64,000 nucleotides of DNA, from contig CAYSOF010000007.1 in the NCBI GenBank assembly GCA_964432595.1, positions 186,001 to 250,000 of the forward strand, written 5' to 3'. Shown here piece by piece: positions 8,472-16,875 of this stretch. Made by a program: the position numbers and the translations under genes. The notes beneath the pieces are model-generated. The model was given only the letters and a program-made list of their open reading frames with translations, ran no database searches and had not been told where the DNA came from. This stretch comes from DASYLJ01 sp964432595. Lineage in GTDB: Bacteria; Desulfobacterota; Binatia; DP-6. How positions within the stretch are numbered: the first letter of the stretch is position 1; the number at the start of each line of letters is the position of its first letter.

Positions 8472-9440
8472 TCACCATCTGAACGGGCCGCGGATCTCGC
8501 GCGCGCGGTCGGCGCCGCGGACGGAGTAGTGGATCACCATCGACTTGCGCGTCGTGCCGGGCGCCGTGATGCCGGCGCCTCCGTGGATCAGCATGCCGTG
8601 CCAGAAGAGCACCTGCCCCTTGCGGCCGAGGAACTCCTTTCGCTCGAAGCGCGCGCCCTGCTCGTCGACCCAGCGCTGATACGCCGCCGCCGTCGCTTCG
8701 TCCGTCGTGCGCAGGTTGGTCTGCGGGTACTCCGTGAAGCCCGGGAAGAACGGCGCCCGATGCGAGCCCGGACAGAACAGGAGGGGGCCGCTGCCGGGCA
8801 GGATGTCCTCGCACGCGATCCACGCGCCCATGAGCCAGTTCTGCGGCCAGATGTGGAACACCGCCATGTCCTGGTGCAGGTCCTGCTGGCTCCCCGCCAT
8901 GAAGTTGATCGCGGCGATCGGCCGGGCGCGGCGGCCGAAGAGCAGGCTCGCCGTGCGCCGCAGCCGCGCGCTCCAGAAGATGCGGCGGGCCGCCGCGTTC
9001 AGGTAGTGGAAGCCGTGGATGCGCCAGTCCGACGCGGCGCGTACGCGCCGGCGCCGTGCCGCGTCCCAGGTGAGGATCTCCGCGTGCCCGACGTTGCGGT
9101 ACGGGCCGCCGCGCTCGTCGCGCAGACCGAGCAGCTCGAGGTACGGGATCGGCTCGCGCGCGTCCCACAGCCCGTCGAGGGTCGCGATCATCTCGTCGAT
9201 GTCGGCCTCGGGAACGACGTCGTCCACGACGACGTAGCCGTCGCGCACCCACTTCGTCAGCAGCGCGGCGTCGGCCGACCGCGCCGCGCGCGCGACTGCG
9301 TCGGGCTGGTCGAACCACGGCAGGACGTTGGGCAGCCGGCGCCAGCTCGGCTGGCCACCGAAGAGCGCGCGACGCACGTTCGGCTCGATCGTCGAGCGCA
9401 CCTGCTGCAGACCGGACCGGACGCGGAACGACAGCGACAC
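8472..9440 (-). CDS. Phytanoyl-CoA dioxygenase (PhyH) family protein
   Basis: 322 residues. Fe(II)/2-oxoglutarate oxygenase of the PhyH family: the facial triad is visible as HQD (in DLHQDMAVFH) with the distal His in LIHGGAG, followed by the 2-oxoglutarate-binding Arg in TTRKSMVIHY. PGSGPLLFCPGSH is typical of the family. It would hydroxylate a small molecule or lipid using 2-oxoglutarate and O2. The GTG start is chosen because an AGGAG Shine-Dalgarno sequence overlaps the stop region of the upstream gene, which ends 10 nt away. That spacing makes it the last gene of the birA-coaX-EF-G2 operon, an unexpected partner for housekeeping genes. Substrate unknown. Confidence 0.85.
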   Translation of the reverse strand: MSLSFRVRSGLQQVRSTIEPNVRRALFGGQPSWRRLPNVLPWFDQPDAVARAARSADAALLTKWVRDGYVVVDDVVPEADIDEMIATLDGLWDAREPIPYLELLGLRDERGGPYRNVGHAEILTWDAARRRRVRAASDWRIHGFHYLNAAARRIFWSARLRRTASLLFGRRARPIAAINFMAGSQQDLHQDMAVFHIWPQNWLMGAWIACEDILPGSGPLLFCPGSHRAPFFPGFTEYPQTNLRTTDEATAAAYQRWVDEQGARFERKEFLGRKGQVLFWHGMLIHGGAGITAPGTTRKSMVIHYSVRGADRAREIRGPFRW

Positions 9441-9450
9441 GGACGCGCTC

Positions 9451-9993
9451 CTACTTCTTCTGCTTCTCGACCACCAGCCGCCGCGCCTGCACGGCGACGG
9501 CCTGCGGCACGTTTCGGGACTTGGCCAGCTGCTGCAGGTCGCGTTCGCCGAGCGTCATGACCTGGCGAATGGCGATGGGTAGCGGCGTCTTCGGATTCGT
9601 CGCGAGCGCGAGCCGCACCTGATAGTTGCGCATCCACTCGCGCTTCTCGGCGATGGTCCGCAGCAACTCGTCGTCGGCGCTGCGGTTCCGGCAGATGGCC
9701 ACGACCTCGCCGTCGCCGATGCGCGGGTTCTGCAGCACGAAGCGGCGGATCATCTTGCTGGCGTCACGGATCAGGATGGTGCGCGCGTCCTTGTTGCCGC
9801 GCAGCGCGAGCTTCACCTTCTCCGAGACGGTCATGGTGAGGATCTGCGTGTAGAGGCTGCCCTGCGCGGCGGCGCCCGGCGGGCGCTCGTAGTCGCCGAT
9901 CAGCTCGAAGGGCACGAGAATGTCGTCCTCCTCCGCCTCCACCTTGCGCGCGATCCGCTCGTACTCGGCGTCGTCGAGGTCCTTCTCAGCCAT
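9451..9993 (-). CDS. Conserved helical protein of unknown function
   Basis: 180 residues, no signal peptide or membrane segment. Residues 55-180 form a series of short helices with repeated features (VLQNPRIGDGEVVAICRNRSADDELLRTIA, then WMRNYQVRLALATNPKTPLPIA), giving it the look of a HEAT-like repeat protein. I recall similar uncharacterised proteins in deltaproteobacterial genomes, but no function is known to me. The start codon lies 8 nt inside the end of the upstream EF-G-like gene, so the two are probably translated together. A role linked to translation or ribosome state is possible only by association. Confidence 0.75.
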   Translation of the reverse strand: MAEKDLDDAEYERIARKVEAEEDDILVPFELIGDYERPPGAAAQGSLYTQILTMTVSEKVKLALRGNKDARTILIRDASKMIRRFVLQNPRIGDGEVVAICRNRSADDELLRTIAEKREWMRNYQVRLALATNPKTPLPIAIRQVMTLGERDLQQLAKSRNVPQAVAVQARRLVVEKQKK

Positions 9994-12079
9994 GCCGCTC
10001 CGCGCGCGCCGCCTGGGCTTCCTTCACGATGCGCTCGGCGAGGTGCGGCGGCACCTCCTCGTAGTGCGCCAGCTCCAGCGAGAAGTCGCCGCGCCCCTGC
10101 GTCATCGAGCGCAGATCGGGTGCGTAACGCAGCACCTCCGACATCGGCACGTGCGCGCGGATCACCTGCTGGCCGACGCCCTTCGGCTCTGCGCCGAGCA
10201 CCTTGCCGCGCCGGCTGTTCAGGTCGCCGATGATGTCGCCCATGTGGTCGTCGGGCACGGTCACGGTGATCGTCATGATGGGCTCGAGGAGCACGGGCTT
10301 CGAGTCCTCGAACGCCTTCTTGAAGCCGAGGTGCGCCGCGATCTTGAACGCCATCTCCGACGAGTCGACGTCGTGGTACGAGCCGAAGTACAGCTTCACC
10401 TTGACGTCGACGATCGGGTAGCCGGCGAGCAGCCCGCCGGGCAGCAGCTCGCGCACCCCCTTCTCCACGGCGGGGATGAACTGGCGCGGGATCACGCCGC
10501 CGACGATCGCGTCCTCGAACTCGAAACCGGTGCCGCGCGGCAGCGGCGACAGCTCGAGGTGGCAGTCGCCGTACTGGCCGTGGCCGCCCGTCTGCCGCTT
10601 GTGCTTCCCCTGCGCCTTCGCCGTGCCTTTGATGGTCTCGCGGTACGGGACCTTCGGCGCTTTCAGATCCACCTCGACGCCGAACTTGCGCTTCAGGCGC
10701 TCGACGGCGACCTCGATGTGCAGCTGCCCCGTGCCGGAGATCACGAACTCGTGCGTCTGCTCGTCGCGATGCACGCGGAGCGCCGTGTCCTCTTCCATCA
10801 GCCGGTGCAGGCCCTGCATGACCTTCTCGTCGTCGGCCTTGCTCTTCGGCTGCAGGGCGAACGAGATGACCGCGGGCGTGTCCGGCAGCGGCGGAAACAG
10901 GACCTGCTGCTTCTCGTCGGAGAGCGTGTCGCCGACGTGCGTGTCCTTGAGCTTCGCGAGCGCGACGATGTCGCCGGCGACCGCGCTCGTGACCTGCGTC
11001 TGCTTCTTCCCCTCGAGCTTCAAGAGGTGCCCGAGCCGCTCCTTGCCTTCGCGGTAGGTGTTGACGACGTTCATGTCGCCCGACGCCTTGCCCGACACGA
11101 TGCGCAGCACGGTCAGCGTGCCGGCGAACGGATCGGCGACGGTCTTCCAGACGAACGCCGAGAACGGCGCGGACGGGTCGGCGGCCCGCTCGACGGGCTC
11201 GCCGCGGCGCGGGTCGTCGCCGACCCAGGCCGGCAGATCCTGCGGCGACGGCAGGAGGTCGACGATGGCGTCGAGCAGCGGCTGCAGGCCGATGGCCTTC
11301 CCGGCCGCGCCGCACAGGACGGGCAGGAACTTGCCGGCGCGCGTACCCTCGCGCAGCCCCTGCGCCAGCTCCGCCGGCGTCAGCTCGATGCCTTCGAGAT
11401 ACTTCTCGAGCAGCGCGTCGTTCGCCTCGGCGATCGTCTCGACGAGAATCTCGCGGGCGGCGCCCACCTCGTCGGCGAGGTCGGCCGGTACCGCCTCCTC
11501 CTTCATCTTGCCGGTGTCGCCGTCGTAGACGAACGCCTTGCCGGACAGCACGTCGACGACGCCGCGCACCTTCGCTTCCTCGCCGATCGCGATTTGCAGA
11601 ACAGCGGGCTTCGCGCCGAGCAGCTTCAAGTCGTCCAGCGCGTGGTCGACGCTGGCGCGCTCGCGGTCGAGCCGCGTGACGAACGCGATCAGCGGCAGGC
11701 CGAGCTCCTGGCACCACGCCCAGACCTTTTCGGCCTCGACCTTGATCTCGCCGCCCGTCGGGCCGAGCACGAGGACGGCGCCCGTCGCGGCGACCAGCGC
11801 GTTCCGCGTGTCGTGCAGGAACGCCGTGTAGCCGGGAGTGTCGATGAGGTTGATCTCGTGCTTCTTCCAGCCGACGTGGTGCACGGCGGCGGTGATGCTG
11901 CTCTTGCGTCGCTGCTCCTCGGCCTCGGTGTCGAAGGCCGACGTGTTGTCGTCGGTGCGGCCGAGCCGGGTGGCGACGCCCGCGGCGAAGAGCAGCGCGT
12001 CCGCGACCGTCGTCTTGCCGGTGCCGCCCTGCCCGACGACGGCGACGTTGCGTAGCCTGGCAACCTCGTCAGATGGCAT
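9986..12079 (-). CDS. fusA: Elongation factor G-like GTPase (EF-G2 type)
   Basis: 697 residues, full length for EF-G. It has an N-terminal GTPase domain, domain II and the C-terminal III-V region (KGVRELLPGG...PIVDVKVKLYFGSYHDVDSSEMAFK). The P-loop is GQGGTGKTT near residues 16-24 rather than the GHIDAGKTT of translocation EF-G; G3 is DTPG; the G4 position reads TRLD instead of NKxD. These changes are typical of secondary EF-G-like paralogues whose role (ribosome rescue, tetracycline-type protection, or other) is not settled. The gene overlaps coaX by 11 nt upstream and the next gene by 8 nt downstream, so it is embedded in one operon. The housekeeping EF-G is presumably elsewhere in the genome. 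Confidence 0.87.
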   Translation of the reverse strand: MPSDEVARLRNVAVVGQGGTGKTTVADALLFAAGVATRLGRTDDNTSAFDTEAEEQRRKSSITAAVHHVGWKKHEINLIDTPGYTAFLHDTRNALVAATGAVLVLGPTGGEIKVEAEKVWAWCQELGLPLIAFVTRLDRERASVDHALDDLKLLGAKPAVLQIAIGEEAKVRGVVDVLSGKAFVYDGDTGKMKEEAVPADLADEVGAAREILVETIAEANDALLEKYLEGIELTPAELAQGLREGTRAGKFLPVLCGAAGKAIGLQPLLDAIVDLLPSPQDLPAWVGDDPRRGEPVERAADPSAPFSAFVWKTVADPFAGTLTVLRIVSGKASGDMNVVNTYREGKERLGHLLKLEGKKQTQVTSAVAGDIVALAKLKDTHVGDTLSDEKQQVLFPPLPDTPAVISFALQPKSKADDEKVMQGLHRLMEEDTALRVHRDEQTHEFVISGTGQLHIEVAVERLKRKFGVEVDLKAPKVPYRETIKGTAKAQGKHKRQTGGHGQYGDCHLELSPLPRGTGFEFEDAIVGGVIPRQFIPAVEKGVRELLPGGLLAGYPIVDVKVKLYFGSYHDVDSSEMAFKIAAHLGFKKAFEDSKPVLLEPIMTITVTVPDDHMGDIIGDLNSRRGKVLGAEPKGVGQQVIRAHVPMSEVLRYAPDLRSMTQGRGDFSLELAHYEEVPPHLAERIVKEAQAARAERHG

Positions 12080-12848
12080 CGCGTCCTCCGTTCCTGGCGT
12101 AGATCAGGCGCAGGCCGTCGAGGGTGAGGAACTCGTCGACGGCCTCGATGGTGGTCGACTGCGAAGCGATCAGCTTGGCGAGCCCGCCGGTGCCGAGCAC
12201 GCGGGCGTTGGGGTCGTTCTCGGCGCGGATCTTCGCGACGAGCCCGTCGATGAGCGCGGTATAGCCGTAGGTGACGCCGGACTGGATGGCGTGGACCGTC
12301 GTCTTGCCGACGACGCGCGGCGGCCACGCCAGCTCGACGCGCGGCAGCTTGGCCGTACGGCCGATCAGCGCGTCGAGCGAGATGCCGATGCCCGGCACGA
12401 TGACGCCGCCGGCGTACTCGCCCTTCGCCGTGACGACGTCGAACGTCGTCGCGGTGCCGAGGTCGACCACGATGGCCGGTCCGCGCAGCCGCTCGAAGGC
12501 GGCCACCGCGTTGCAGATCCGGTCGGCGCCGACCTCCTTGGGATTGTCGTAGAGGATCGGCACGCCGGTCCGCACGCCCGGGCCGACGATCAAGGGCGCG
12601 TGCCCGAAGAAGCGCTGCGCGATCTCCTCGACGCGGTCGTTCATCGGCGGGACGACGCTGGAGACGGCGACGCCGGTCACGTCGGGCCGCGGGTTCCCCC
12701 ATTCGGTGAACAGCCCGCGCAGGATGACGCCGTACTCGTCGACCGTGCGCGCGGGATCGGTGCGCAGCCGCCAGTGCACCGCCAGCCGCTCGCCCTCGTA
12801 CAGTCCGACCAGGAGGTGGGTGTTGTTGACGTTGAGCGCGAGCAGCAT
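12069..12848 (-). CDS. coaX: Type III pantothenate kinase
   Basis: 259 residues, normal length. It phosphorylates pantothenate in the first step of coenzyme A synthesis. The ASKHA fold shows LLALNVNNTHLLVGL at the N-terminus (the family usually has D-x-G-N-T-x; here N-V-N-N-T-H, with Asn replacing the first Asp and the Gly), GADRICNAVAA, VVDLGTATTFDVV (phosphate 2 motif) and GGVIVPGI. It begins 4 nt after the birA stop, and its end overlaps the EF-G-like gene. The birA-coaX pairing is common and supports the call. The changed N-terminal motif deserves attention because that Asp takes part in catalysis in characterised CoaX enzymes. Confidence 0.9.
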   Translation of the reverse strand: MLLALNVNNTHLLVGLYEGERLAVHWRLRTDPARTVDEYGVILRGLFTEWGNPRPDVTGVAVSSVVPPMNDRVEEIAQRFFGHAPLIVGPGVRTGVPILYDNPKEVGADRICNAVAAFERLRGPAIVVDLGTATTFDVVTAKGEYAGGVIVPGIGISLDALIGRTAKLPRVELAWPPRVVGKTTVHAIQSGVTYGYTALIDGLVAKIRAENDPNARVLGTGGLAKLIASQSTTIEAVDEFLTLDGLRLIYARNGGRDAI

Positions 12849-12852
12849 CGCG

Positions 12853-13830
12853 TCAGGCCTCGTATCCGCCGGGGAGCGTCACCTCGCCCGCGACGATGCG
12901 CCGGACGTGGCCGGGCGGCCCTTCGAGGCGCAGCGCGCCGTCGTCGTCCAGGCCGAGCACCCGGCCCACCACCTCACCATCGGATGCGGCCACCCGCACC
13001 TCCTTCCCGGTCAGCGATGAGCATGCCTCCCACTCGCCCCGCATGGCGGCGAATCCGTCAGCGAGGAAGCGACCATAACGCGCCTCCAACGCGGCGAGCA
13101 ACCCGGCGGCGAACGCGGCGCGGTCGACGCGACGCCCCGTCGCGAGCCGCAGCGACGTCGCCTTCGCCCCGAGCTCCTCCGGGAACGCCTCGACGTTCAC
13201 GTTGACGCCGATGCCGGCGATCACATGATGGACGCGCTCCATCTCCGCCTCCATCTCGGTGAGGATCCCGGCGACCTTGCGGCCGTCGAGCAGCACGTCG
13301 TTGGGCCACTTGAGCCGCGGCGCCAGCCCGGTCGCGGCGACGACGGCGTCGGCGACGGCGAGCCCGGCCACCAGCGCGATCTGCGGCACGGCGGGCGGCG
13401 GCAGCGACGGACGGAGGACGATCGAGGCGTAGAGGTTGACGCCGGGCGGCGAGTGCCACGTGCGGCCGAGACGGCCGCGTCCGCCCGTCTGCGCCTCGGC
13501 GATCACGGCCGTGCCCTCGGCGGCGCCGTCGCGGGCGAGCTCGCGCGCGATGCGCTGGGTCGAGTCGATCTCGGCGTGCCAGACGACGGTGCGCCAGGTT
13601 CCGGTCCAGTGGGGCGCGAGCTCCGTCGGGCTCACGCGATCGGGCACGGCGGCGAGCGTGTAGCCCGAGCTGCGCTGGCCGCCGATCTCGTAGCCCGCGT
13701 CGCGCAGCGCGGTGACGTGCTTCCACACCGCGGTCCGCGAGCAGCCGAGGCGGCGCGCCAGCTCCTCGCCGGACAACGGCGCGCCGGCCTCCTGCAACCA
13801 TCCGAGGATCCGCTCGCCGGCCGTCGCCAT
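12853..13830 (-). CDS. birA: Biotin--[acetyl-CoA-carboxylase] ligase / biotin repressor
   Basis: 325 residues. An N-terminal winged helix (ILGWLQEAG...GEELARRLGCSRTAVWKHVTALRDAGYEI) is followed by the ligase domain with the biotin/AMP loop GGRGRLGRTW, the segment RLKWPNDVLLDGRKVAGIL with the catalytic Lys, and a C-terminal SH3-like domain. The DNA-binding domain suggests it also represses biotin genes. The ATG at 13830 is preferred over an upstream in-frame Met because family homology starts there and the extension is Arg/Ala-rich with no conserved features. First gene of the five-gene operon, divergent from the amidase. Confidence 0.92.
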   Translation of the reverse strand: MATAGERILGWLQEAGAPLSGEELARRLGCSRTAVWKHVTALRDAGYEIGGQRSSGYTLAAVPDRVSPTELAPHWTGTWRTVVWHAEIDSTQRIARELARDGAAEGTAVIAEAQTGGRGRLGRTWHSPPGVNLYASIVLRPSLPPPAVPQIALVAGLAVADAVVAATGLAPRLKWPNDVLLDGRKVAGILTEMEAEMERVHHVIAGIGVNVNVEAFPEELGAKATSLRLATGRRVDRAAFAAGLLAALEARYGRFLADGFAAMRGEWEACSSLTGKEVRVAASDGEVVGRVLGLDDDGALRLEGPPGHVRRIVAGEVTLPGGYEA

Positions 13831-14000
13831 GGGGGTCGGATAGCAAGCACGGGCCGAAAGCGGAATCGCGCGCGATGCGCCGTAGTCACGTCGGCGTACG
13901 GGTCCACGCGGTGCCCATCGTGCGCGCAGGACGCTGCCCGCGGCGCCTGCAGCGCGCGCGTGGTCGCCGACGACGCACTCCGCCGGCGTGCACCCGCCCG

Positions 14001-14016
14001 TGGCATGGCCCTTGCG
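14001..14016 (+). promoter_or_regulatory. Candidate sigma-54 (-24/-12) promoter for the amidase
   Basis: TGGCATGGCCCTTGCG matches the sigma-54 consensus TGGCAYRNNNNTTGCW at every defined base but the last, with the correct GG-to-GC spacing. It lies about 39 nt upstream of the amidase ATG, leaving a short leader that contains a GGGAGAGGGAGA Shine-Dalgarno region. An enhancer-binding activator site was not identified. Confidence 0.55.
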
Positions 14017-14054
14017 ACCGGTCGTCGCTGCGGGGGGAGAGGGAGAGTGCATCC

Positions 14055-15785
14055 ATGTCCGGTCGATCCTCGGCAGCTCGGTACGTCGCAGCGATCACGC
14101 TGACGCTCACCATCCGCGGCATCGCCGTCGCGGCACCGTTCAACTCCGTCGAAGCCAGCATCGACGAGCTGCAGGCGGCGTACCAGAAACGCAAGGTGAC
14201 GGCGGTATCGGTCGTGAAGGCCTACCTGTCGCGCATCCACAAGCAGGACGCACGCGGCGCGAAGCTCAACTCCGTCATCGTCAACCCGAAGGCGCTCGAA
14301 GAGGCGGCGGAGTCCGATCGCCTGCGCGCCGCGGGCATCGTCCTGGGGCCGCTCCATGGCATACCCTTCCTGGTGAAGGACTCGTTCGCGGTGAAGGGCA
14401 TGCCGACGACCAACGGCTTCGACGGGTGGAAGGTCATCGTCGCGCCGGACGACTCCGCGAACGTCAAGTACCTGCGCGAGGCGGGCGCGATCATCCTCGG
14501 CAAGACCAACATGTCGACGTTCGCGTTCTCGTACGACGGCATCAGCGAAGCGTGGGGCGTCGTGAAGAACCCGTACAACGCGAACCGGACGCCGGGTGGA
14601 TCGAGCTCGGGGACCGGCGCCGCCATCGGCGCGAACCTCGCGATGGTCGGCATGGGCGGCGAGACCGGCGGCTCGATCCGCGTGCCGTCCGACTTCAACG
14701 GCCTCGTGGGCCTCAAGCCCACCCTCGGGCTCATCCCGGCGGGCGGCTGCGTCCCGCTGGTTCCCGTCCTCGACGTCATCGGGCCGATCGCCAAGACGGT
14801 GACCGACGTCGCCTACGCGATGGACGCGCTCGCGCAGTCGGACCCGACCGACCCGTTCTACCCCGAGTACCTCTGGGAGCCGACGCCGGAGCAGCCCGCG
14901 CGACGTCCGGAGACCTACACCGCGTACCTCGACGACGGCGCGCTCGAAGGGAAGACGCTGGGCGTCCTGACGCCCTACATCGGCAAGGGCACGGCCGAGC
15001 TCGGCGTGAACAACCCGATCGATCCCGAGACGGAAGCGCTGTTCGACGAGGCGCGCGCGGACCTGGAGGCGCAGGGCGCGACGCTGGTCGAGGTCACGCC
15101 GCCCGCGCACACGCTGTACTTCGTCGACCGGCTGGCCGAGACGCCCGAGTGGATGGCGCTCGGCTTCCCGCCCGGATTCCTCGAGACGTTCGCCGCCGAC
15201 GACCCGGCGGTCGGCAACGCGGCGTACTACTACGATCTCTTCCTGCAGCAGTTCGGCGTGGCGCCGTACACGGGCCTCCTCGAGGTGGCACCGCTGATGC
15301 CCACGAGCCCGGACTTCACGTGGTTCTACGACGCGCTCGTCGCGAGCAAGGATCTCGGGCTCTGGGTGCCGATGACCGCGCCCGTCATCCAGCAGTACCT
15401 GGCCGCGGTGAAGCTGCTCCGCGAGGAATACCTCGACGCCTGGATGGAGGAGATGGGCCTCGACGGGCTCGTCGCGCCGACGACGAAGCACCCGGCCTTC
15501 AAGCAGCTCGTCGATCCGGGGATCGCCATCTACGGCGACACGCTGAACGCGCGCTTCGAGAGCAACACGCTCGGCCTCCCGGCCATCACGGTGCCGATGG
15601 GCTTCTACTCGAACGGCGTGCCGGCGACGCTGCAGTTCCTCGGCAGCTTCTACGGCGAGGCGGAGATCATCGGGTACGCGTACGACTACGAGCAGGCGAC
15701 GCTGCATCGAGCGAAGCCGCAGCTGCGCGCAGGACGGCGGCTGCGGGAGTGCAAGGATCTGCCGGGCGGGAAGTGCGCGAAGTGA
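14055..15785 (+). CDS. Secreted amidase-signature-family hydrolase
   Basis: 576 residues. Residues 1-31 form a signal peptide ending AVAAP. The Ser-cisSer-Lys triad of the amidase signature family is present: Lys in FLVKDSF, cis-Ser in TPGGSSSGTGAA, nucleophile Ser in ETGGSIRVPSDFNGLVGLKPT. It hydrolyses an amide; the substrate is unknown (free amides, acyl-homoserine lactones or peptide amides are all possible in the family). The ATG follows a strong purine-rich ribosome-binding site; a longer upstream reading frame is Arg-rich and unlikely. Export to the periplasm plus an upstream sigma-54-like promoter suggest nitrogen scavenging. A GC-rich hairpin follows the stop. Confidence 0.9.
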   Translation: MSGRSSAARYVAAITLTLTIRGIAVAAPFNSVEASIDELQAAYQKRKVTAVSVVKAYLSRIHKQDARGAKLNSVIVNPKALEEAAESDRLRAAGIVLGPLHGIPFLVKDSFAVKGMPTTNGFDGWKVIVAPDDSANVKYLREAGAIILGKTNMSTFAFSYDGISEAWGVVKNPYNANRTPGGSSSGTGAAIGANLAMVGMGGETGGSIRVPSDFNGLVGLKPTLGLIPAGGCVPLVPVLDVIGPIAKTVTDVAYAMDALAQSDPTDPFYPEYLWEPTPEQPARRPETYTAYLDDGALEGKTLGVLTPYIGKGTAELGVNNPIDPETEALFDEARADLEAQGATLVEVTPPAHTLYFVDRLAETPEWMALGFPPGFLETFAADDPAVGNAAYYYDLFLQQFGVAPYTGLLEVAPLMPTSPDFTWFYDALVASKDLGLWVPMTAPVIQQYLAAVKLLREEYLDAWMEEMGLDGLVAPTTKHPAFKQLVDPGIAIYGDTLNARFESNTLGLPAITVPMGFYSNGVPATLQFLGSFYGEAEIIGYAYDYEQATLHRAKPQLRAGRRLRECKDLPGGKCAK

Positions 15786-15807
15786 CCGACGGTCGTCAGG
15801 GTGCCGC

Positions 15808-15827
15808 GGCAGGGCTCGCGCCCTGCC
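15808..15827 (+). terminator. Hairpin terminator after the amidase
   Basis: GGCAGGGC pairs with GCCCTGCC around a TCGC tetraloop, 22 nt after the amidase stop. No T-tract. The remaining intergenic DNA up to 16023 has nothing else I can name. Confidence 0.5.
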
Positions 15828-16023
15828 CGGCGCTCACGATGCGCCCGCGCGCGCGGCCGCCGTCGCGTTCGCCGACCCGAGGCGCCGCACCAGGCGCGCG
15901 AGCTTGCGCACCTGCCTGGGTCGCAGCGCGGACGTCGCACCGCCGTCACACGTCAACGACGCACGGAGGCCGTTACGGTTCTCCGCCCACCTTGCGGGAG
16001 TCAGCGACGTTCCGTCGCCTTCG

Positions 16024-16875
16024 TCACACGCGCAGCGGCTCCAGCTTCAGGCTGAGGTCCGCCGCGGGCGCCGAGTGCGTCAGCTGCCCCATCGCGACGT
16101 AGCGCACGCCGGTTGCCGCCACCGCCGGCAGGTCGTCGAGCGTGATCCCGCCCGACGCCTCCAACGGCACCCGCCCCCCCGCCATCCGCACGGCGGCGCG
16201 CACGTCGTCGAGCGACATGTTGTCCAGCAGGATCAGGTCAGGCGACGCGGCGAGCGCGCGCTCCACCTCGGCCAGCGTCCGCGCCTCGACCTCGAGCGGC
16301 AGCGCGGGGAACTGCCGCCGCGACGCCGCCACCGCTGCCGAGAAGTCGCCGCCGCCGAGCGCGAGGTGGTTGTCCTTCACCAGGATCGCGTCGTCGAGGC
16401 CCATGCGGTGGTTCGTCCCGCCGCCCATCCGCACCGCGTACTTCGCGAGGATGCGCATCCCGGGCACCGTCTTCCGCGTGTCGCGAATGACGAGGCCCGT
16501 GCCGGCCACCCGCTCGACGCACGCGCGCGTTAGCGTCGCGATGCCGCAGCAATGCTGCACCAGGTTGAGCGCGAGCCGCTCGCCGGCCAGCAGCGCCCGC
16601 GCCGTGCCCTCCACCGTCGCGACGACGTCGCCGGGCCGCGCGCGCTGCCCCTCCGCGCCGACGATCTCGCACAGGGCGCCGCCGGTCCGCGCGAACACGC
16701 GCTCGAGCAGCGGCAGCCCGCAGACGACGAGCGGCTCCTTCACGAGCAGCCGGCCACGCGCGCGCGCGCTCGGCGGGACCGTCGCCTCCGACGTCCGATC
16801 GCCCGCGCCGAGGTCCTCGACCAGCGCCAGGTCGAGCAGCGCCGTGACGTGCGGGTGATCGAAGACGTCGTCCAT
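16024..16875 (-). CDS. nadC: Nicotinate-nucleotide pyrophosphorylase (quinolinate phosphoribosyltransferase)
   Basis: 283 residues, normal length. It converts quinolinate and PRPP to nicotinate mononucleotide in de novo NAD synthesis. Conserved family segments: EDLGAGDRTSEAT near the N-terminus, NLVQHCCGIAT, DTRKTVPGMRILAKYAVRMGGGTNHRMGLDDAILVKDNH (substrate phosphate-binding Arg/His/Lys residues), VEVEARTL-type core, LLDNMSLDDVR and EASGGI. The ATG overlaps the valS TGA (ATGA), so the two are coupled. Unlike many bacteria, no nadA or nadB lies nearby. Confidence 0.93.
   Translation of the reverse strand: MDDVFDHPHVTALLDLALVEDLGAGDRTSEATVPPSARARGRLLVKEPLVVCGLPLLERVFARTGGALCEIVGAEGQRARPGDVVATVEGTARALLAGERLALNLVQHCCGIATLTRACVERVAGTGLVIRDTRKTVPGMRILAKYAVRMGGGTNHRMGLDDAILVKDNHLALGGGDFSAAVAASRRQFPALPLEVEARTLAEVERALAASPDLILLDNMSLDDVRAAVRMAGGRVPLEASGGITLDDLPAVAATGVRYVAMGQLTHSAPAADLSLKLEPLRV

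Noticed and set aside
15834..16023. Minus-strand frame reading CDGGATSALRPRQVRKLARLVRRLG to a stop near 15834, resembling the helical end of secreted proteins
   Set aside because: It has no start codon of its own outside nadC, no ribosome-binding site, and the likeness is too short to separate from chance in GC-rich DNA.
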